From Sphingomonas sp. S2-65 (lineage in GTDB: Bacteria; Pseudomonadota; Alphaproteobacteria; Sphingomonadales; Sphingomonadaceae), in contig NZ_CP090953.1 in the NCBI RefSeq assembly GCF_021513175.1, positions 2,042,501 through 2,106,500 of the forward strand: a stretch of 64,000 nt of DNA, written 5' to 3'. The position numbers and the translations under genes are program-made. Numbering within the stretch: the stretch's first letter is position 1; every line of letters starts with the position of its first letter. The notes under the pieces are model-generated. The model was not told the DNA's origin, did not search any database, and was given only the letters and a program-made list of their open reading frames with translations. This document shows, piece by piece, positions 9,901 through 19,309 of this stretch.

Positions 9901-12305
9901 GTCACTTCCGAGGCGAAGCCGTTGAGCTGATCCACCATCGTGTTGATGGTGTTCTTCAGCTCCAGGATTTCGCCCTTCACGTCGACGGTGATCTTCTTGG
10001 AGAGATCCCCCTTCGCCACGGCAGTCGTCACTTCGGCGATGTTGCGGACCTGACCGGTGAGGTTCGCCGCCATCAAATTCACATTGTCGGTGAGATCGGC
10101 CCAGGTGCCGGCGACGCCGCGCACCTGGGCCTGGCCCCCGAGCTTGCCCTCGGTACCCACTTCGCGGGCCACGCGGGTCACTTCGGAGGCAAAGCCGTTG
10201 AGCTGGTCCACCATGGTGTTAATGGTGTTCTTCAGCTCGAGGATCTCGCCCTTCACGTCGACGGTGATCTTCTTGGAAAGATCGCCCTTGGCCACGGCGG
10301 TGGTCACTTCGGCGATGTTGCGGACCTGGCCGGTGAGGTTCGCGGCCATCGCGTTCACATTGTCGGTGAGATCCTTCCAGGTGCCGCCGACGCCGGGCAC
10401 TTGCGCCTGACCGCCGAGCTTGCCGTCCGAACCGACTTCGCGGGCCACGCGCGTCACTTCCGAAGCGAAGCCGTTGAGCTGATCGACCATCGTGTTGATG
10501 GTGTTCTTCAGCTCTAGGATCTCGCCCTTCACGTCCACTGTGATCTTCTTGGACAAGTCGCCGCGCGCCACCGCGGTGGTCACTTCGGCGATGTTGCGGA
10601 CCTGGCCGGTGAGGTTGCCGGCCATCAGGTTGACGTTGTCGGTCAGATCCTTCCAGGTGCCGGCGACACCCTCGACCTGCGCCTGGCCGCCGAGCTTACC
10701 CTCGGAGCCCACTTCGCGGGCCACGCGGGTCACTTCCGAGGCGAAGCCGTTCAACTGGTCGACCATGACGTTGATGGTGTTCTTCAGCTCCAGGATCTCG
10801 CCGCGCACTTCCACGGTGATCTTCTTGGACAAGTCGCCCTTGGCCACCGCGGTCGTCACGTCGGCGATGTTGCGGACCTGGCCAGTGAGGTTCGCGGCCA
10901 TCAGGTTGACGTTGTCGGTCAGATCCTTCCACGTGCCCGCAACCCCGGGCACCTGCGCCTGGCCGCCGAGCTTGCCTTCGGTGCCGACTTCGCGGGCCAC
11001 GCGGGTCACTTCCGAGGCGAAGCCGTTCAGCTGGTCGACCATCACGTTGATGGTGTTCTTCAGCTCCAGGATCTCGCCCTTCACGTCCACCGTGATCTTC
11101 TTGGACAAGTCGCCCGAGGCGACGGCGGTCGTCACTTCGGCGATGTTACGGACCTGACCGGTGAGATTGTCGGCCATCAGGTTGACGTTGTCGGTGAGAT
11201 CCTTCCAGGTGCCGGCGACACCGGGCACCTGCGCCTGGCCGCCGAGCTTGCCCTCGGTACCCACTTCGCGGGCCACACGCGTCACTTCCGAGGCGAAGCC
11301 GTTGAGCTGATCGACCATCACGTTGATCGTGTTCTTCAGCTCCAGGATTTCGCCCTTCACGTCGACGGTGATCTTCTTCGACAGATCGCCCGATGCCACG
11401 GCGGTCGTCACTTCGGCAATGTTGCGGACCTGGCCGGTGAGGTTGTCGGCCATCAGGTTGACGTTGTCGGTCAGATCCTTCCAGGTACCGGCGACACCTT
11501 CCACGCGCGCCTGGCCGCCCAATTTGCCTTCGGTGCCCACTTCGCGGGCCACACGCGTCACTTCCGACGCGAAGGAATTGAGCTGGTCGACCATGACGTT
11601 GATGGTGTTCTTGAGCTCGAGAATCTCGCCCTTTACTTCGACGGTGATCTTCTTCGACAAGTCGCCCGAGGCAACGGCGGTGGTCACTTCGGCGATGTTG
11701 CGGACCTGGCCGGTAAGGTTGGTCGCCATCGCGTTGACGTTGTCGGTCAGATCCTTCCAGGTGCCGGCGACGCCCTTCACGGTCGCCTGGCCGCCGAGCT
11801 TGCCTTCGGTGCCCACTTCGCGCGCCACGCGCGTCACTTCCGACGCGAAGGAAGCCAGCTGCTCGACCATGGTGTTCACCACCTTGCCGATGCGCAGGAA
11901 TTCGCCGCGCAGCGGACGCCCGTCGATCTCGACCGTCATCGACTGGGACAGGTCGCCCTTGGCCACCGCGCCGATCACGCGGCTGACTTCGGCGGTCGGC
12001 TGGACCATGTCGTCGATCAGCTCGTTCACCGCGCGCAGCTTGGTTTCCCAGCCACCGGTAGCGCCGCGGACGTGGCCGCGCTGGGTGATCTTGCCTTCCT
12101 TGCCGACCACACGCGACAGCCGGTCGAACTCGTCGGTCATGTCGCCTTCGAGCGTAACGACCTCGTTGAAGAGGGCTGCGATCTCGCCGTCCACCCCCGG
12201 CAGGTCTTCGGGCAAACGCACCGAGAAGTCGCCGCGGCGCAAGCTGCGAAGTGCAGAAACGAGTTGCCGGCGGTCAAGGGCATCGCGGGACGGTTCGACG
12301 TTCAC
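6921..12305 (-). CDS. Poly-HAMP hybrid histidine kinase (HAMP array-GAF-HisKA-HATPase-REC-REC)
   Basis: A 1794-residue soluble kinase resembling fungal group III (Nik1-type) kinases in layout. Residues ~60-983 are a degenerate first module plus nine 92-residue HAMP modules, each containing [10 protein letters not shown] and [14 protein letters not shown] segments. A GAF domain (~1000-1150), a long coiled coil, HisKA with [15 protein letters not shown], an ATPase domain ([20 protein letters not shown]) and two receiver domains ([23 protein letters not shown]) follow. The start is GTG 12305 with AGGAG 8 nt upstream. There is no transmembrane helix, so it senses a cytoplasmic signal or a partner protein. 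The second hybrid kinase lies immediately downstream. Confidence 0.9.
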   Translation of the reverse strand: MNVEPSRDALDRRQLVSALRSLRRGDFSVRLPEDLPGVDGEIAALFNEVVTLEGDMTDEFDRLSRVVGKEGKITQRGHVRGATGGWETKLRAVNELIDDMVQPTAEVSRVIGAVAKGDLSQSMTVEIDGRPLRGEFLRIGKVVNTMVEQLASFASEVTRVAREVGTEGKLGGQATVKGVAGTWKDLTDNVNAMATNLTGQVRNIAEVTTAVASGDLSKKITVEVKGEILELKNTINVMVDQLNSFASEVTRVAREVGTEGKLGGQARVEGVAGTWKDLTDNVNLMADNLTGQVRNIAEVTTAVASGDLSKKITVDVKGEILELKNTINVMVDQLNGFASEVTRVAREVGTEGKLGGQAQVPGVAGTWKDLTDNVNLMADNLTGQVRNIAEVTTAVASGDLSKKITVDVKGEILELKNTINVMVDQLNGFASEVTRVAREVGTEGKLGGQAQVPGVAGTWKDLTDNVNLMAANLTGQVRNIADVTTAVAKGDLSKKITVEVRGEILELKNTINVMVDQLNGFASEVTRVAREVGSEGKLGGQAQVEGVAGTWKDLTDNVNLMAGNLTGQVRNIAEVTTAVARGDLSKKITVDVKGEILELKNTINTMVDQLNGFASEVTRVAREVGSDGKLGGQAQVPGVGGTWKDLTDNVNAMAANLTGQVRNIAEVTTAVAKGDLSKKITVDVKGEILELKNTINTMVDQLNGFASEVTRVAREVGTEGKLGGQAQVRGVAGTWADLTDNVNLMAANLTGQVRNIAEVTTAVAKGDLSKKITVDVKGEILELKNTINTMVDQLNGFASEVTRVAREVGTEGKLGGQAQVPGVGGTWKDLTDNVNLMATNLTNQVRGIADVVTAVAQGNLKRKLTVDAKGEIAALAETINFMIDTLSTFGDQVTNMAREVGIEGRLGGQARVPGAAGLWRDLTDNVNQLAANLTNQVRSIADVATAVTKGDLTRSIAVEASGEMAALKDNINEMIRNLKDQTLKNAEQDWLKTNLARFSRMLQGERDLSTVSNLIMSELAPLVNAQYGVFYVTARDGDETTLQLAASYGAESRDQLKTRFALREGLVGQAAADKRPILLENVPGDFLRIGSGLGHSAPANVTILPALFEDEVKAVIELASFNDFNETHQSFLDQLMESVGIVLNTIAATMRTEGLLKQSQLLTQELQARQTELTTKQEELHNTNEELQEKAQLLENEKRQVEAKNLEIEMARRALEEKAEQLALTSKYKSEFLANMSHELRTPLNSLLILSKLLSDNPQGNLNEKQVEFARTINGAGSDLLNLINDILDLSKIESGTVSIELGEMPMASLKQHMERTFRQLAADKNLDFNVQFDANLPGTVRTDEKRLQQVVLNLLSNAFKFTAQGSVTLQVRSVASGWSTNHPVLRNADQAIAIAVTDTGIGIPENKQKLIFEAFQQADGTTSRKYGGTGLGLSISREIARLLGGELQVRSNPGEGSTFTLFVPLQAVAPVGNGLPGTTARYDNSGAMVPTALPSGFELSDDRDNLQGDPFVLIVEDDPTFASILLDIARAAGLKGIVSTAGAGTLAMVRKLQPDAITLDLGLSDIDGFVLLDLLKHDPQTRHVPVHVISGADKVTKALDLGAFGVVEKPADQDALAAVFGALADHVRTTPKLVQLVPEQAEALHSVAHSVPELAGAKILIVDDDIRNIYSLTSVLESYGVEVSHAERGRDGILILEQTPGIDIALIDIMMPEMDGYETMQQIRQRPGLADLPLVAVTAKAMKGDRQKCLDAGASDYIAKPVDIDLMLALLRVWIARSREAAQTVDMIVAEPN
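9357..11840 (-). repeat. Nine in-frame tandem repeats of 276 bp (HAMP modules)
   Basis: The coding sequence for residues 156-983 of the poly-HAMP kinase consists of nine consecutive 276-bp units with no shift of frame. Units 1-8 are near-identical in protein and very similar in DNA; the unit nearest the GAF domain and a further module upstream of the array are the most diverged. Such arrays can expand or contract by recombination and are prone to mis-assembly. Confidence 0.9.
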
Positions 12306-12494
12306 AAGTCACTCTCCTGGCGCCTTGGTTCGATCGAAGGCGGTATCGGGGCCCCTTGGCCGGGGCGCGATATAGCAGGGGCTTGAATTCAGGGGAAGAG
12401 AACGGCGCCTGCGTCCGCAGGAGGTTGCAGCCGGGGATCAAGGCGTTAGGACGCTGACGAACGGGGGAGATCGTGGTGGGAGACGTCCCGAGGC
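12306..12494. promoter_or_regulatory. Divergent intergenic region between kinase operon and wHTH operon
   Basis: 189 bp separate two divergent transcription units, so promoters for both should lie here. I do not see a convincing -35/-10 pair; the assignment is from gene orientation only. Confidence 0.35.
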
Positions 12495-12866
12495 ATGCCG
12501 GCCAAGCAAGAAGTTTCCAGTTTCATCCGCTCGACCTTCCGTTCGGTATGGTCGCTGGAACTGCTCTGCTTTCTGAGGGAGCATCCCGAGCGAGCCTGGC
12601 GCTGCGCCGAGTTGGTGGTCGCGATGCGCAGTAGCGATCTGGTGGTGTCGCAAAGCGCCGAGGCGCTGATCGCGGCCGGGCTGCTGGTTCGCGACGCGCC
12701 CGATGCGATCCGCTATCAGCCCGTCGGCGAGCAAGTCGACCAGCTCGCCGGTGCTGCGGCCGAACTATATGCGCAGCGGCCCGACGCGGTGCGCCGCATG
12801 ATCGTTTCCGCTGGCGCCTCCTCGGTGAGCCAGTTCGCCGACGCGTTCAAGCTGCGGAGAGATTGA
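12495..12866 (+). CDS. Winged helix-turn-helix-like protein
   Basis: A 123-residue protein that looks like a small winged HTH. The segment WSLELLCFLREHPERAWRCAELVVAMR followed by SAEALIAAGLLVRD has the spacing of helix-turn-helix plus wing. The C-terminal third is helical (AAELYAQRPDAVRRMIV). It is the first gene of a three-gene operon whose other members are small membrane proteins, and it is divergent from the poly-HAMP kinase. DNA binding is inferred from the fold pattern only. I do not recognise a named family. Confidence 0.7.
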   Translation: MPAKQEVSSFIRSTFRSVWSLELLCFLREHPERAWRCAELVVAMRSSDLVVSQSAEALIAAGLLVRDAPDAIRYQPVGEQVDQLAGAAAELYAQRPDAVRRMIVSAGASSVSQFADAFKLRRD

Positions 12867-12868
12867 GC

Positions 12869-13147
12869 ATGGCGGCAATCTTCCCTGCGGTGGTTTATCT
12901 GCTCTGCTTCGCCACCAGCCTGTTGTGCGCGGTGCTGCTCGGCCGGAGCTATCGGCGCAGCGGCGCGCGGCTGTTGTTGTGGAGCACGGCGTGCTTCGCA
13001 CTGCTGGCGGTCAACAACCTGTTCGTGATCATCGACATGCTGCTGATCGCATGGATCGACTTCCGGATCGTGCGCCTGCTGCTGTCGCTGTCGGCGGTGT
13101 CGGTGCTGTTGTTCGGCTTCATCTGGGACCTGGAGGACGACGCGTAA
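12869..13147 (+). CDS. DUF5985-like small membrane protein (first copy)
   Basis: 92 residues with three predicted membrane helices (residues ~5-25, 37-57, 65-85) and a short acidic tail. ATG 12869 is chosen because GGAGAGA lies 8 nt upstream; the alternative TTG at 12863 is too close to it. The stop overlaps the next start as TAATG. Function unknown. In sphingomonads such proteins occur as pairs beside small regulators. Confidence 0.75.
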   Translation: MAAIFPAVVYLLCFATSLLCAVLLGRSYRRSGARLLLWSTACFALLAVNNLFVIIDMLLIAWIDFRIVRLLLSLSAVSVLLFGFIWDLEDDA

Positions 13148-13404
13148 TGCTGGTCGACATCCTTGCGGGGATGGTGACGGCGGGATTTGCCGTCGCCGCG
13201 CTGTTCTTCCTGCGCTTCTGGCGCGACACGCGCGACACGCTGTTCCTGTATTTCGCGGCGGCATTCCTGCTGCTGGGCATCAGCCAGCTGATCCTGGCGC
13301 TGGGATCGATCCCGGACGAACATCGCGCCTGGGTGTATCTGGTGCGGCTGGCCGCGTTCCTGCTGATCCTGGGCGGTATCCTGCGGAAGAACCGGCGCTA
13401 CTAG
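13147..13404 (+). CDS. DUF5985-like small membrane protein (second copy)
   Basis: 85 residues with three hydrophobic helices and a basic C-terminus (RKNRRY). It is translationally coupled to the preceding gene by a TAATG overlap. The two proteins have the same layout (helix, short RxRR or RFWRDTR loop, helix, helix), suggesting duplication and perhaps a heteromeric membrane complex. No enzymatic motif is visible. Confidence 0.75.
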   Translation: MLVDILAGMVTAGFAVAALFFLRFWRDTRDTLFLYFAAAFLLLGISQLILALGSIPDEHRAWVYLVRLAAFLLILGGILRKNRRY

Positions 13405-13478
13405 CTTATCGCGAGTCGGTTGCACGGATACGCCGAGTTCGCGGAACGTTTGCGTGGTCATCCTGGGAAAGGGCGATC

Positions 13479-13976
13479 ATGCAATTTTCGATCAATGGTG
13501 AAACCTACGCGATCGAGGAGCTGGACGTGCGCACGTCGCTGCTCGACCTGCTGCGCGAGCACCTGGGGCTGACCGGCAGCAAGAAGGGCTGCGACCATGG
13601 CCAGTGCGGCGCGTGCACGGTGCTGGTCGACGGGCGGCGGATCAACAGCTGCCTGACGCTGGCGGTGATGCACGAGGGCGACGAGATCACCACGATCGAG
13701 GGGCTGGGCACGCCCGAGGCGCTGCATCCGCTACAGGCGGCGTTCGTCAAGCATGACGGATATCAGTGCGGCTATTGCACGCCGGGGCAGATCTGTTCGG
13801 CGGTGGGCATGCTCGACGAAGCGCGGCGCGGCTGGGCGAGCAACGTCAGCGAGGACGTGGCCAGCGCTCCCCAACTGGACGATGCCGAGATCCGCGAGCG
13901 GATGAGCGGGAATATTTGCCGGTGTTCGGCCTATCCCAACATCGTCGACGCGATCCGCGAAGTGGCGCAGGCATGA
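13479..13976 (+). CDS. Xanthine dehydrogenase-family (2Fe-2S) small subunit
   Basis: A 165-residue iron-sulfur subunit of a molybdenum hydroxylase. The plant-type 2Fe-2S motif (CDHGQCGACTV with a later single Cys in INSCL) occupies the N-terminal half. The second 2Fe-2S domain is C-terminal (QCGYCTPGQI and GNICRCSAYPNI). Unlike E. coli PaoA/YagT there is no Tat leader, so the complex should be cytoplasmic. GGGAAAGGG precedes the ATG. It overlaps the next gene by ATGA and is the first gene of a three-subunit operon. Confidence 0.93.
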   Translation: MQFSINGETYAIEELDVRTSLLDLLREHLGLTGSKKGCDHGQCGACTVLVDGRRINSCLTLAVMHEGDEITTIEGLGTPEALHPLQAAFVKHDGYQCGYCTPGQICSAVGMLDEARRGWASNVSEDVASAPQLDDAEIRERMSGNICRCSAYPNIVDAIREVAQA

Positions 13977-14959
13977 AGACGTTCGAGTATAGCCGCGCGG
14001 AGTCCGCCCAGGATGCCGTCGCCAGTGCCGCGGCCCAAGGCGCGCGGTTCATTGCGGGGGGCACCAACCTGCTCGACCTGATGAAGCTGCAGGTGATGAC
14101 GCCGGAGAAGCTGGTGGACATCAGCCGGTTGCCGCTGGATCAAGTGGAGCCTCTGGTTGACGGTGGCGTGCGGATCGGCGCGTTGGTGCCCAATTCGGAC
14201 CTGGCGGCCAACCCCTTGATTCGAGAGCGTTATTCCGTCCTGGCCAAGGCATTGCTGGCCGGAGCGTCGGGGCAGCTGCGCAACAAGGCGTCGACCGGCG
14301 GCAACCTGCTCCAGCGCACCCGCTGCTATTATTTCTACGACAATTCAATGGGTTGCAACAAGCGCGCGCCCGGCACGGGCTGTTCCGCGCGGCAAGGATT
14401 CAATCGCATTCTGGCGGTTCTGGGCACGTCGGAACACTGTATCGCGACGCATCCGTCCGACATGGCCGTCGCAATGCGCGCCCTGGACGCGACGATCCAC
14501 ACGCTGCGCGCCGACGGTTCGGAGCGCGCGATCCCGATCGGCGACTTCTACCGGCTGCCGGGCGACACCCCGCATATCGAGAATGTGCTGGAGCAAGGCG
14601 AACTGATCACCGCGATCCAGCTGCCCCCGCCCCCGCCCGGTGTGCAGATCTACCGCAAGGTGCGCGACCGGGCGTCCTACGCCTTCGCGCTGGTGTCGGT
14701 CGCGGCGGTGATCGACGTGGCGGACGGGCGCATCGCATCGGCGTCGCTGGCGTTCGGCGGGCTGGCGCACCTGCCGTGGCGCGACGCGCAGGTGGAGGCG
14801 GCGCTGGTCGGGCAGGCGCCCTCCCCCGCCACTTTCGACGCCGCCGCCGACGCGCTGCTGCAAGGCGCGCGTGGCCACGGCCATAACGACTTCAAGATCC
14901 CGCTGGCGCGGCGCACGCTCGCCGCGGTGCTGCACCAGGCGGTGGAGATGCACGCATGA
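13973..14959 (+). CDS. Xanthine dehydrogenase-family FAD-binding subunit M
   Basis: A 328-residue FAD subunit that passes electrons from the iron-sulfur centres to the acceptor. The FAD loop is FIAGGTNLLDLMKL. A Cys-rich insert (RTRCYYF, then MGCNKRAPGTGCSA and a later HCIATH) matches the 4Fe-4S-binding loop known from E. coli PaoB/YagS, so this is the aldehyde-oxidoreductase (PaoABC-like) branch rather than classical xanthine dehydrogenase. The start is the ATG overlapping the previous stop; the longer upstream frame is not coding. It overlaps the next gene by ATGA. Confidence 0.92.
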   Translation: MKTFEYSRAESAQDAVASAAAQGARFIAGGTNLLDLMKLQVMTPEKLVDISRLPLDQVEPLVDGGVRIGALVPNSDLAANPLIRERYSVLAKALLAGASGQLRNKASTGGNLLQRTRCYYFYDNSMGCNKRAPGTGCSARQGFNRILAVLGTSEHCIATHPSDMAVAMRALDATIHTLRADGSERAIPIGDFYRLPGDTPHIENVLEQGELITAIQLPPPPPGVQIYRKVRDRASYAFALVSVAAVIDVADGRIASASLAFGGLAHLPWRDAQVEAALVGQAPSPATFDAAADALLQGARGHGHNDFKIPLARRTLAAVLHQAVEMHA

Positions 14960-17178
14960 CCGATACCGTCAGCCTGACGATGGACACGCCGGTCGAGCAC
15001 AGCCTGCTCGACCTGGACGCACAGGCAGTGATCGGCCGGCCGCTGGACCGCGTCGACGGCCCGCTCAAGGTCGCGGGGCGCGCGACCTATGCCGCGGAAT
15101 ACCAGGTCGACAATGTCGCGCACGGCTTCCTGATCGGCGCGAAGTTCGGGCGCGGCCGCGTGACTCGGATCGATGCCGCCGCTGCCCGGGCGATGCCGGG
15201 CGTGATCGACATCTTCTGGGACTTCGACCATTTCATCCGCAATTCGCAGCAGGGCGGGCAGAAGTCCACGCCGGTGCAGGGCGTGCGCGAAGTGCAATAT
15301 CATGGCGAGCCGATCGCCATCGTCGTCGCCGAGACGTTCGAGCAGGCGCGCGACGCCGCGCACGCGGTGCAGGTCGAATGGATCGAGGAACCCGGGCTGT
15401 TCGATTTCGACGGCCGCCTGGACGCGGCGGTGACGCCGCCCGACGGCGTGATGGAAGCGCATAGCTGCAAGGGCGACATCGACGCGGCGATGGCAGGCGC
15501 GGCGGTGAGCGTCGACCATGTCTGGACGACGCCGAGCCAGAACAGCGCGGCGATGGAGATGCACGCCTCGATCGCGAGCTGGGACGCGGAGGGCAATCTG
15601 ACGCTTTACGGCGCGTACCAGATGCCGGCATCCGACCGGCAGCAGCTCGCCGATGCGCTGTCGCTGGCGCCCGAAAAGGTGCGGATCATCGCGCGCTATG
15701 TCGGCGGCGGCTTCGGGTCGAAGCTGGGCATCGCCCCGGAATCGGTGGCGTCGGCGCTGGCGGCCAAGGTCGTCGGACGGCCGGTGAAGACAGTGATGAG
15801 CCGCCAGCAGGTGTTCGACGCCACGGTGCGCCGGTCGAATACCCGCCAGCGTATCCGGCTGGGGGCGACGGCGGAGGGCAAGCTGCTCGCGATCGGCCAC
15901 GAGACGATCGGCAGCAATCTGCCCGAAGAGGATTTCTTCGAGCCCGCCGGCATCGCCACTCAGTTCCTGTATGCCGGCGACGCGCGGCGGATCACCCACG
16001 ACAATGTGCCGATGAACCGGCTGCTGTCGGGATCGATGCGCGCGCCGGGCGAGGCCGCGGGGATGCTGGCGCTGGAATGCGCGATGGACGAGCTGGCTGA
16101 GGCGCTGGACATGGATCCGGTGGCGCTGCGGAAACTCAACGAGCCCGCGGCCGACCCGCAAAAGGATCAGCCTTTCTCTTCGCGGCGGCTGGTGGAATGC
16201 TATGACGATGCCGCGGCGAAGTTCGGCTGGGAACAGCGCAACCGCACGCCGGGCGGGCTGCGTCAGGGCGAGTGGCTGGTCGGGCACGGCATGGCGGCGT
16301 CGGCACGCTCGAACAAGCTGCAGCCGTCCCAGGCGCGGGTGGCGATCGAAGCCGATGGGCGCGTGGTGGTCGAGACCGACATGACCGATATCGGCACCGG
16401 CACCTATACCATCCTGGCGCAGATCGCCGGCGAGCTGCTAGGGCAGCCGCTTGACCAGGTCGAAGTGAAGCTGGGGGACAACCGGTATCCGCCCGGTGCG
16501 GGGTCGGGGGGATCCTGGGGCGCGGGGAGCAGCGGCACGTCGGTCTATGTCGCGTGCCAGTCGCTGCGCGAACGCATCGCGGAGAAGCTGGGCGTCGCGC
16601 CCGACGGCGTGACGTTCAAGGACGGGCAGGTCATCGCCGACAATCGCGCCACGCCGCTGGGCGACATCGCGGCGGGGATGGAGACGATCGGTGCGGTCGA
16701 GCCGGGCAAGATGGACGAGGACGTCACCCAGGCATCGTACGGCGCGCATTTCTGCGAAGTGCACGTCAACGTCCACACCGGCGAGACGCGGGTGAAGCGC
16801 TGGGTCTCGACCTTCGCCGCCGGACGCATCCTCAACGAAAAGACCGCGCGATCGCAATGCATCGGCGGGATCGTGTTCGGGATCGGCGCGGCGCTGACCG
16901 AGGAAGCGGTGCACGACTGGCGCAACGGCAAGGTCGTCAACCGCGATCTCGCCGAATATCATGTCCCCGCGCATGCCGATGTGCCGCCGATCGACGTCAC
17001 CTTCCTGCCCGAGCGCGACGTGCATGCGAACCCGCTCCAGGCCAAGGGGATCGGCGAGCTGGGGATTTCGGGTGCGGGCGCGGCGGTGGTGAACGCGATC
17101 TACAACGCGACCGGCGTGCGGGTGCGGGATTATCCGGTGACTTTGGACAAGCTGTTGGCGGGGTTGCCGGTGGTTTGA
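14956..17178 (+). CDS. Xanthine dehydrogenase-family molybdopterin-binding large subunit
   Basis: A 740-residue catalytic subunit that binds the molybdenum cofactor. Family signatures are YVGGGFGSKLG, SMRAPGEAAG and the C-terminal GIGELGISGAG, whose Glu is the expected base for hydroxylation at molybdenum. It is the third gene of the overlapping operon and presumably forms the alpha-beta-gamma complex with the two preceding subunits. Similarity in layout to PaoC/YagR suggests an aldehyde substrate; the exact substrate is not deducible. No maturation (XdhC-like) gene is adjacent. Confidence 0.93.
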   Translation: MTDTVSLTMDTPVEHSLLDLDAQAVIGRPLDRVDGPLKVAGRATYAAEYQVDNVAHGFLIGAKFGRGRVTRIDAAAARAMPGVIDIFWDFDHFIRNSQQGGQKSTPVQGVREVQYHGEPIAIVVAETFEQARDAAHAVQVEWIEEPGLFDFDGRLDAAVTPPDGVMEAHSCKGDIDAAMAGAAVSVDHVWTTPSQNSAAMEMHASIASWDAEGNLTLYGAYQMPASDRQQLADALSLAPEKVRIIARYVGGGFGSKLGIAPESVASALAAKVVGRPVKTVMSRQQVFDATVRRSNTRQRIRLGATAEGKLLAIGHETIGSNLPEEDFFEPAGIATQFLYAGDARRITHDNVPMNRLLSGSMRAPGEAAGMLALECAMDELAEALDMDPVALRKLNEPAADPQKDQPFSSRRLVECYDDAAAKFGWEQRNRTPGGLRQGEWLVGHGMAASARSNKLQPSQARVAIEADGRVVVETDMTDIGTGTYTILAQIAGELLGQPLDQVEVKLGDNRYPPGAGSGGSWGAGSSGTSVYVACQSLRERIAEKLGVAPDGVTFKDGQVIADNRATPLGDIAAGMETIGAVEPGKMDEDVTQASYGAHFCEVHVNVHTGETRVKRWVSTFAAGRILNEKTARSQCIGGIVFGIGAALTEEAVHDWRNGKVVNRDLAEYHVPAHADVPPIDVTFLPERDVHANPLQAKGIGELGISGAGAAVVNAIYNATGVRVRDYPVTLDKLLAGLPVV

Positions 17179-17835
17179 GGGGTGGGGTGTTCTACGCTCC
17201 CTAGCGCGGGAGGGACCGCAAGCTTTATTAGTCCTCCCCCGGAGGGGGAGGTGGCACGCGCAAGCGTGACGGAGGGGTGTCGCGCTGTCGAGAGCGGGAT
17301 ACCCCTCCACCACGCCCTGCGGGCGCGGTCCCCCTCCCCCTCCGGGGGAGGATCTTCGGTTAGTTGTTGAAGCTCCCGTCCTCCCGGCCTTGAGCCGGGA
17401 TCCCGCTTCTTCTGGCGGGTCGAAGGTAGCGGGACCCCGGCTCAAGGCCGGGGTGACAAAGGAAAGGACGGGCCTTCGCCGGGAACTGGTTGGGTTGAGG
17501 GCCTAGCAGGGCTCCTGGAGGACGCGGTTCTCGATTCTCCCCCGGAGGGGGAGGGGGACCGCCAGCGCTAGCTGGTGGTGGAGGGGTATTCGCCGCACGC
17601 GGTTCGCCCGTGGAGCCCCCCCTCCACCAGCTTCGCTGGTCCCCCTCCCCGTGCCGGGGAGGATTTTTTACGTCATCCCGGCCTTGAGCTGGGATCTCGC
17701 TTCTTCTGGCGGTGACAGTAGCGGGACCCCGGCTCGAGGCCGGGGTGACGATGCGTATGGGGCCACTCCCTTTCGGCAACCTTGCCGGCGTTCGCCGCGT
17801 TGGCCCTTGAGACGTAGGTGATGCTGGGAGTTCCG
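17179..17835. repeat. Intergenic array of REP-like inverted elements (two types)
   Basis: No gene is visible in this stretch. It alternates two element types. Type A at 17232-17352 and 17533-17666 is a pair of inverted arms, each with a CCTCCCC/GGGGAGG stem and a GGAGGGGT end. Type B at 17379-17457 and 17672-17749 has outer arms resembling GTCATCCCGGCCTTGAGC and its complement around a short centre. The layout A-B-A-B suggests the pair moved or was duplicated together. Confidence 0.85.
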
Positions 17836-19143
17836 ATGGCCAATTTCATGTTCGCCACCGGCATCGAGAACAGCATCCCGACGGTCAACCAGGGCCGCAC
17901 CCGCATCGACCAGATGGAACTGTGCCACCATTATGACCGGTGGCGCGAGGATTTCGACCTGGTCGAGGAGATGGGGATCCAGTATCTCCGCTTCGGGCCG
18001 CCGCTGCACCGCACGTTCCTGGGGCCCGAGCGCTATGACTGGGAGTTTGCCGACCGCGCGCTGAACGACCTGCGCGCGCGCGACATCACTCCGATCGTCG
18101 ACCTTTGCCATTTCGGCGTGCCGGACTGGATCGGCAATTTCCAGAACCCGGACTTTCCGGAACTGTTCGCGCGCTATGCCGCCGCGTTCGCCGCGCGCTA
18201 TCACTGGGTCCAGCTCTACACCCCGGTCAACGAGATGTTCATCTGCGCGACCTTTTCGGCGCAATATGGCTGGTGGAACGAGCAGCTGACGGGCGACTGC
18301 CATTTCGTCACGGCGCTCAAGCACATCGTGAAGGCCAATGTGCTGGCGATGGAAGCGATCCTGAAGCGTCGGCCCGACGCGATCTTCATCCAGAGCGAGA
18401 GTTCGGAATATTTCCATGCGGACAGCCCCGCGGCGATCGGCCCGGCCGAAGTGATGAACGCCAAGCGCTTCCTGAGCCTGGACCTGAACTATGGCCGGCG
18501 GGTCGATAGCGAGATGTACGAGTATCTGATGGACTGCGGGATGACGCGGGAGGAATATCACTTCTTCCTGGGCCGCAAGCTCAAGCAGCACTGCATCCTG
18601 GGCACCGATTATTACTGGACCAACGAGCACCGCGTGCACGCCGATGGATCGACCAAGGCGTCCGGCGAGGTGTTCGGATATTCCGAGATCACCCGGCAAT
18701 ATTATGGCCGCTACGGCCTGCCGGTGATGCATACCGAAACCAATCTGCACCAGGGCCCGAATGGCGACGAGGCGGTGAACTGGCTGTGGAAGGAATGGGC
18801 CAATGTCCTGCGGCTGCGCAATGTCGGCATCCCGACGGTGGGCTTCACCTGGTATTCGCTGACCGACCAGGTGGACTGGGACACCGCGCTGCGCGAGCAG
18901 AACGGGACGGTGAATCCGCTGGGGCTGTTCGACCTGGACCGCAAGATCCGTCCGGTGGGCAAGGCGTTCAAGCAGCTGATCCAGGACTGGCGCGACGTGC
19001 TGCCGGCGCAGAGCGTGTGCCTGGTGGTGCCGGTGGTGCCGCCGTCGCATGCCGGGCGCGAGGATGCGCTGGAGCAGGAAGCGCGGGCGGTGGCGATGTT
19101 GAAGCGGCCGCCGACCGAAGTGGGGGACAATTCGGGGCGGTGA
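17836..19143 (+). CDS. Glycoside hydrolase family 1-like protein
   Basis: A 435-residue (beta/alpha)8-type protein with both GH1 catalytic positions: acid/base Glu133 in TPVNEM and nucleophile Glu301 in HTETN. It hydrolyses, or may transglycosylate, a beta-glycoside. ATG 17836 is preferred because GGGAG lies 6 nt upstream; GTG 17818 and ATG 17821 are alternatives. No signal peptide is visible, so it is cytoplasmic. It faces a second GH1-like gene, with REP-like elements between their ends, and belongs to the sugar-nucleotide locus that follows. The C-terminal ~40 residues are low-complexity and not conserved in appearance. Confidence 0.82.
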   Translation: MANFMFATGIENSIPTVNQGRTRIDQMELCHHYDRWREDFDLVEEMGIQYLRFGPPLHRTFLGPERYDWEFADRALNDLRARDITPIVDLCHFGVPDWIGNFQNPDFPELFARYAAAFAARYHWVQLYTPVNEMFICATFSAQYGWWNEQLTGDCHFVTALKHIVKANVLAMEAILKRRPDAIFIQSESSEYFHADSPAAIGPAEVMNAKRFLSLDLNYGRRVDSEMYEYLMDCGMTREEYHFFLGRKLKQHCILGTDYYWTNEHRVHADGSTKASGEVFGYSEITRQYYGRYGLPVMHTETNLHQGPNGDEAVNWLWKEWANVLRLRNVGIPTVGFTWYSLTDQVDWDTALREQNGTVNPLGLFDLDRKIRPVGKAFKQLIQDWRDVLPAQSVCLVVPVVPPSHAGREDALEQEARAVAMLKRPPTEVGDNSGR

Positions 19144-19156
19144 GCGGTTCTTCCAT

Positions 19157-19305
19157 GTCGGCCTGGCCTTGAGCCGTCCCGCTGCCTTGGGTTGGCAGAA
19201 GAAGCGGGATCCCGGCTCGAGGCCGGGATGACGAAGGGTTGAATCGCTGGTGGAGAGCCCCCTCCACCATGCTGCGCATGGTCCCCCTCCCCGTGCCGGG
19301 GAGGA
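19157..19305. repeat. REP-like elements between convergent genes
   Basis: A type B inverted element (19157-19232, arms around GCCTTGAGCC and GGCTCGAGGCC) is followed by a half type A element (19248-19305) ending in CCGGGGAGGATT. They fill the gap between two convergent genes and may act as transcript ends. Confidence 0.8.
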
Positions 19306-19309
19306 TTGT

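Noticed and set aside
9357..11840. Regularly spaced DNA repeats that could suggest a CRISPR array
   Set aside because: The unit is 276 bp, remains in one reading frame and encodes HAMP modules; there are no short repeats separated by unique spacers.
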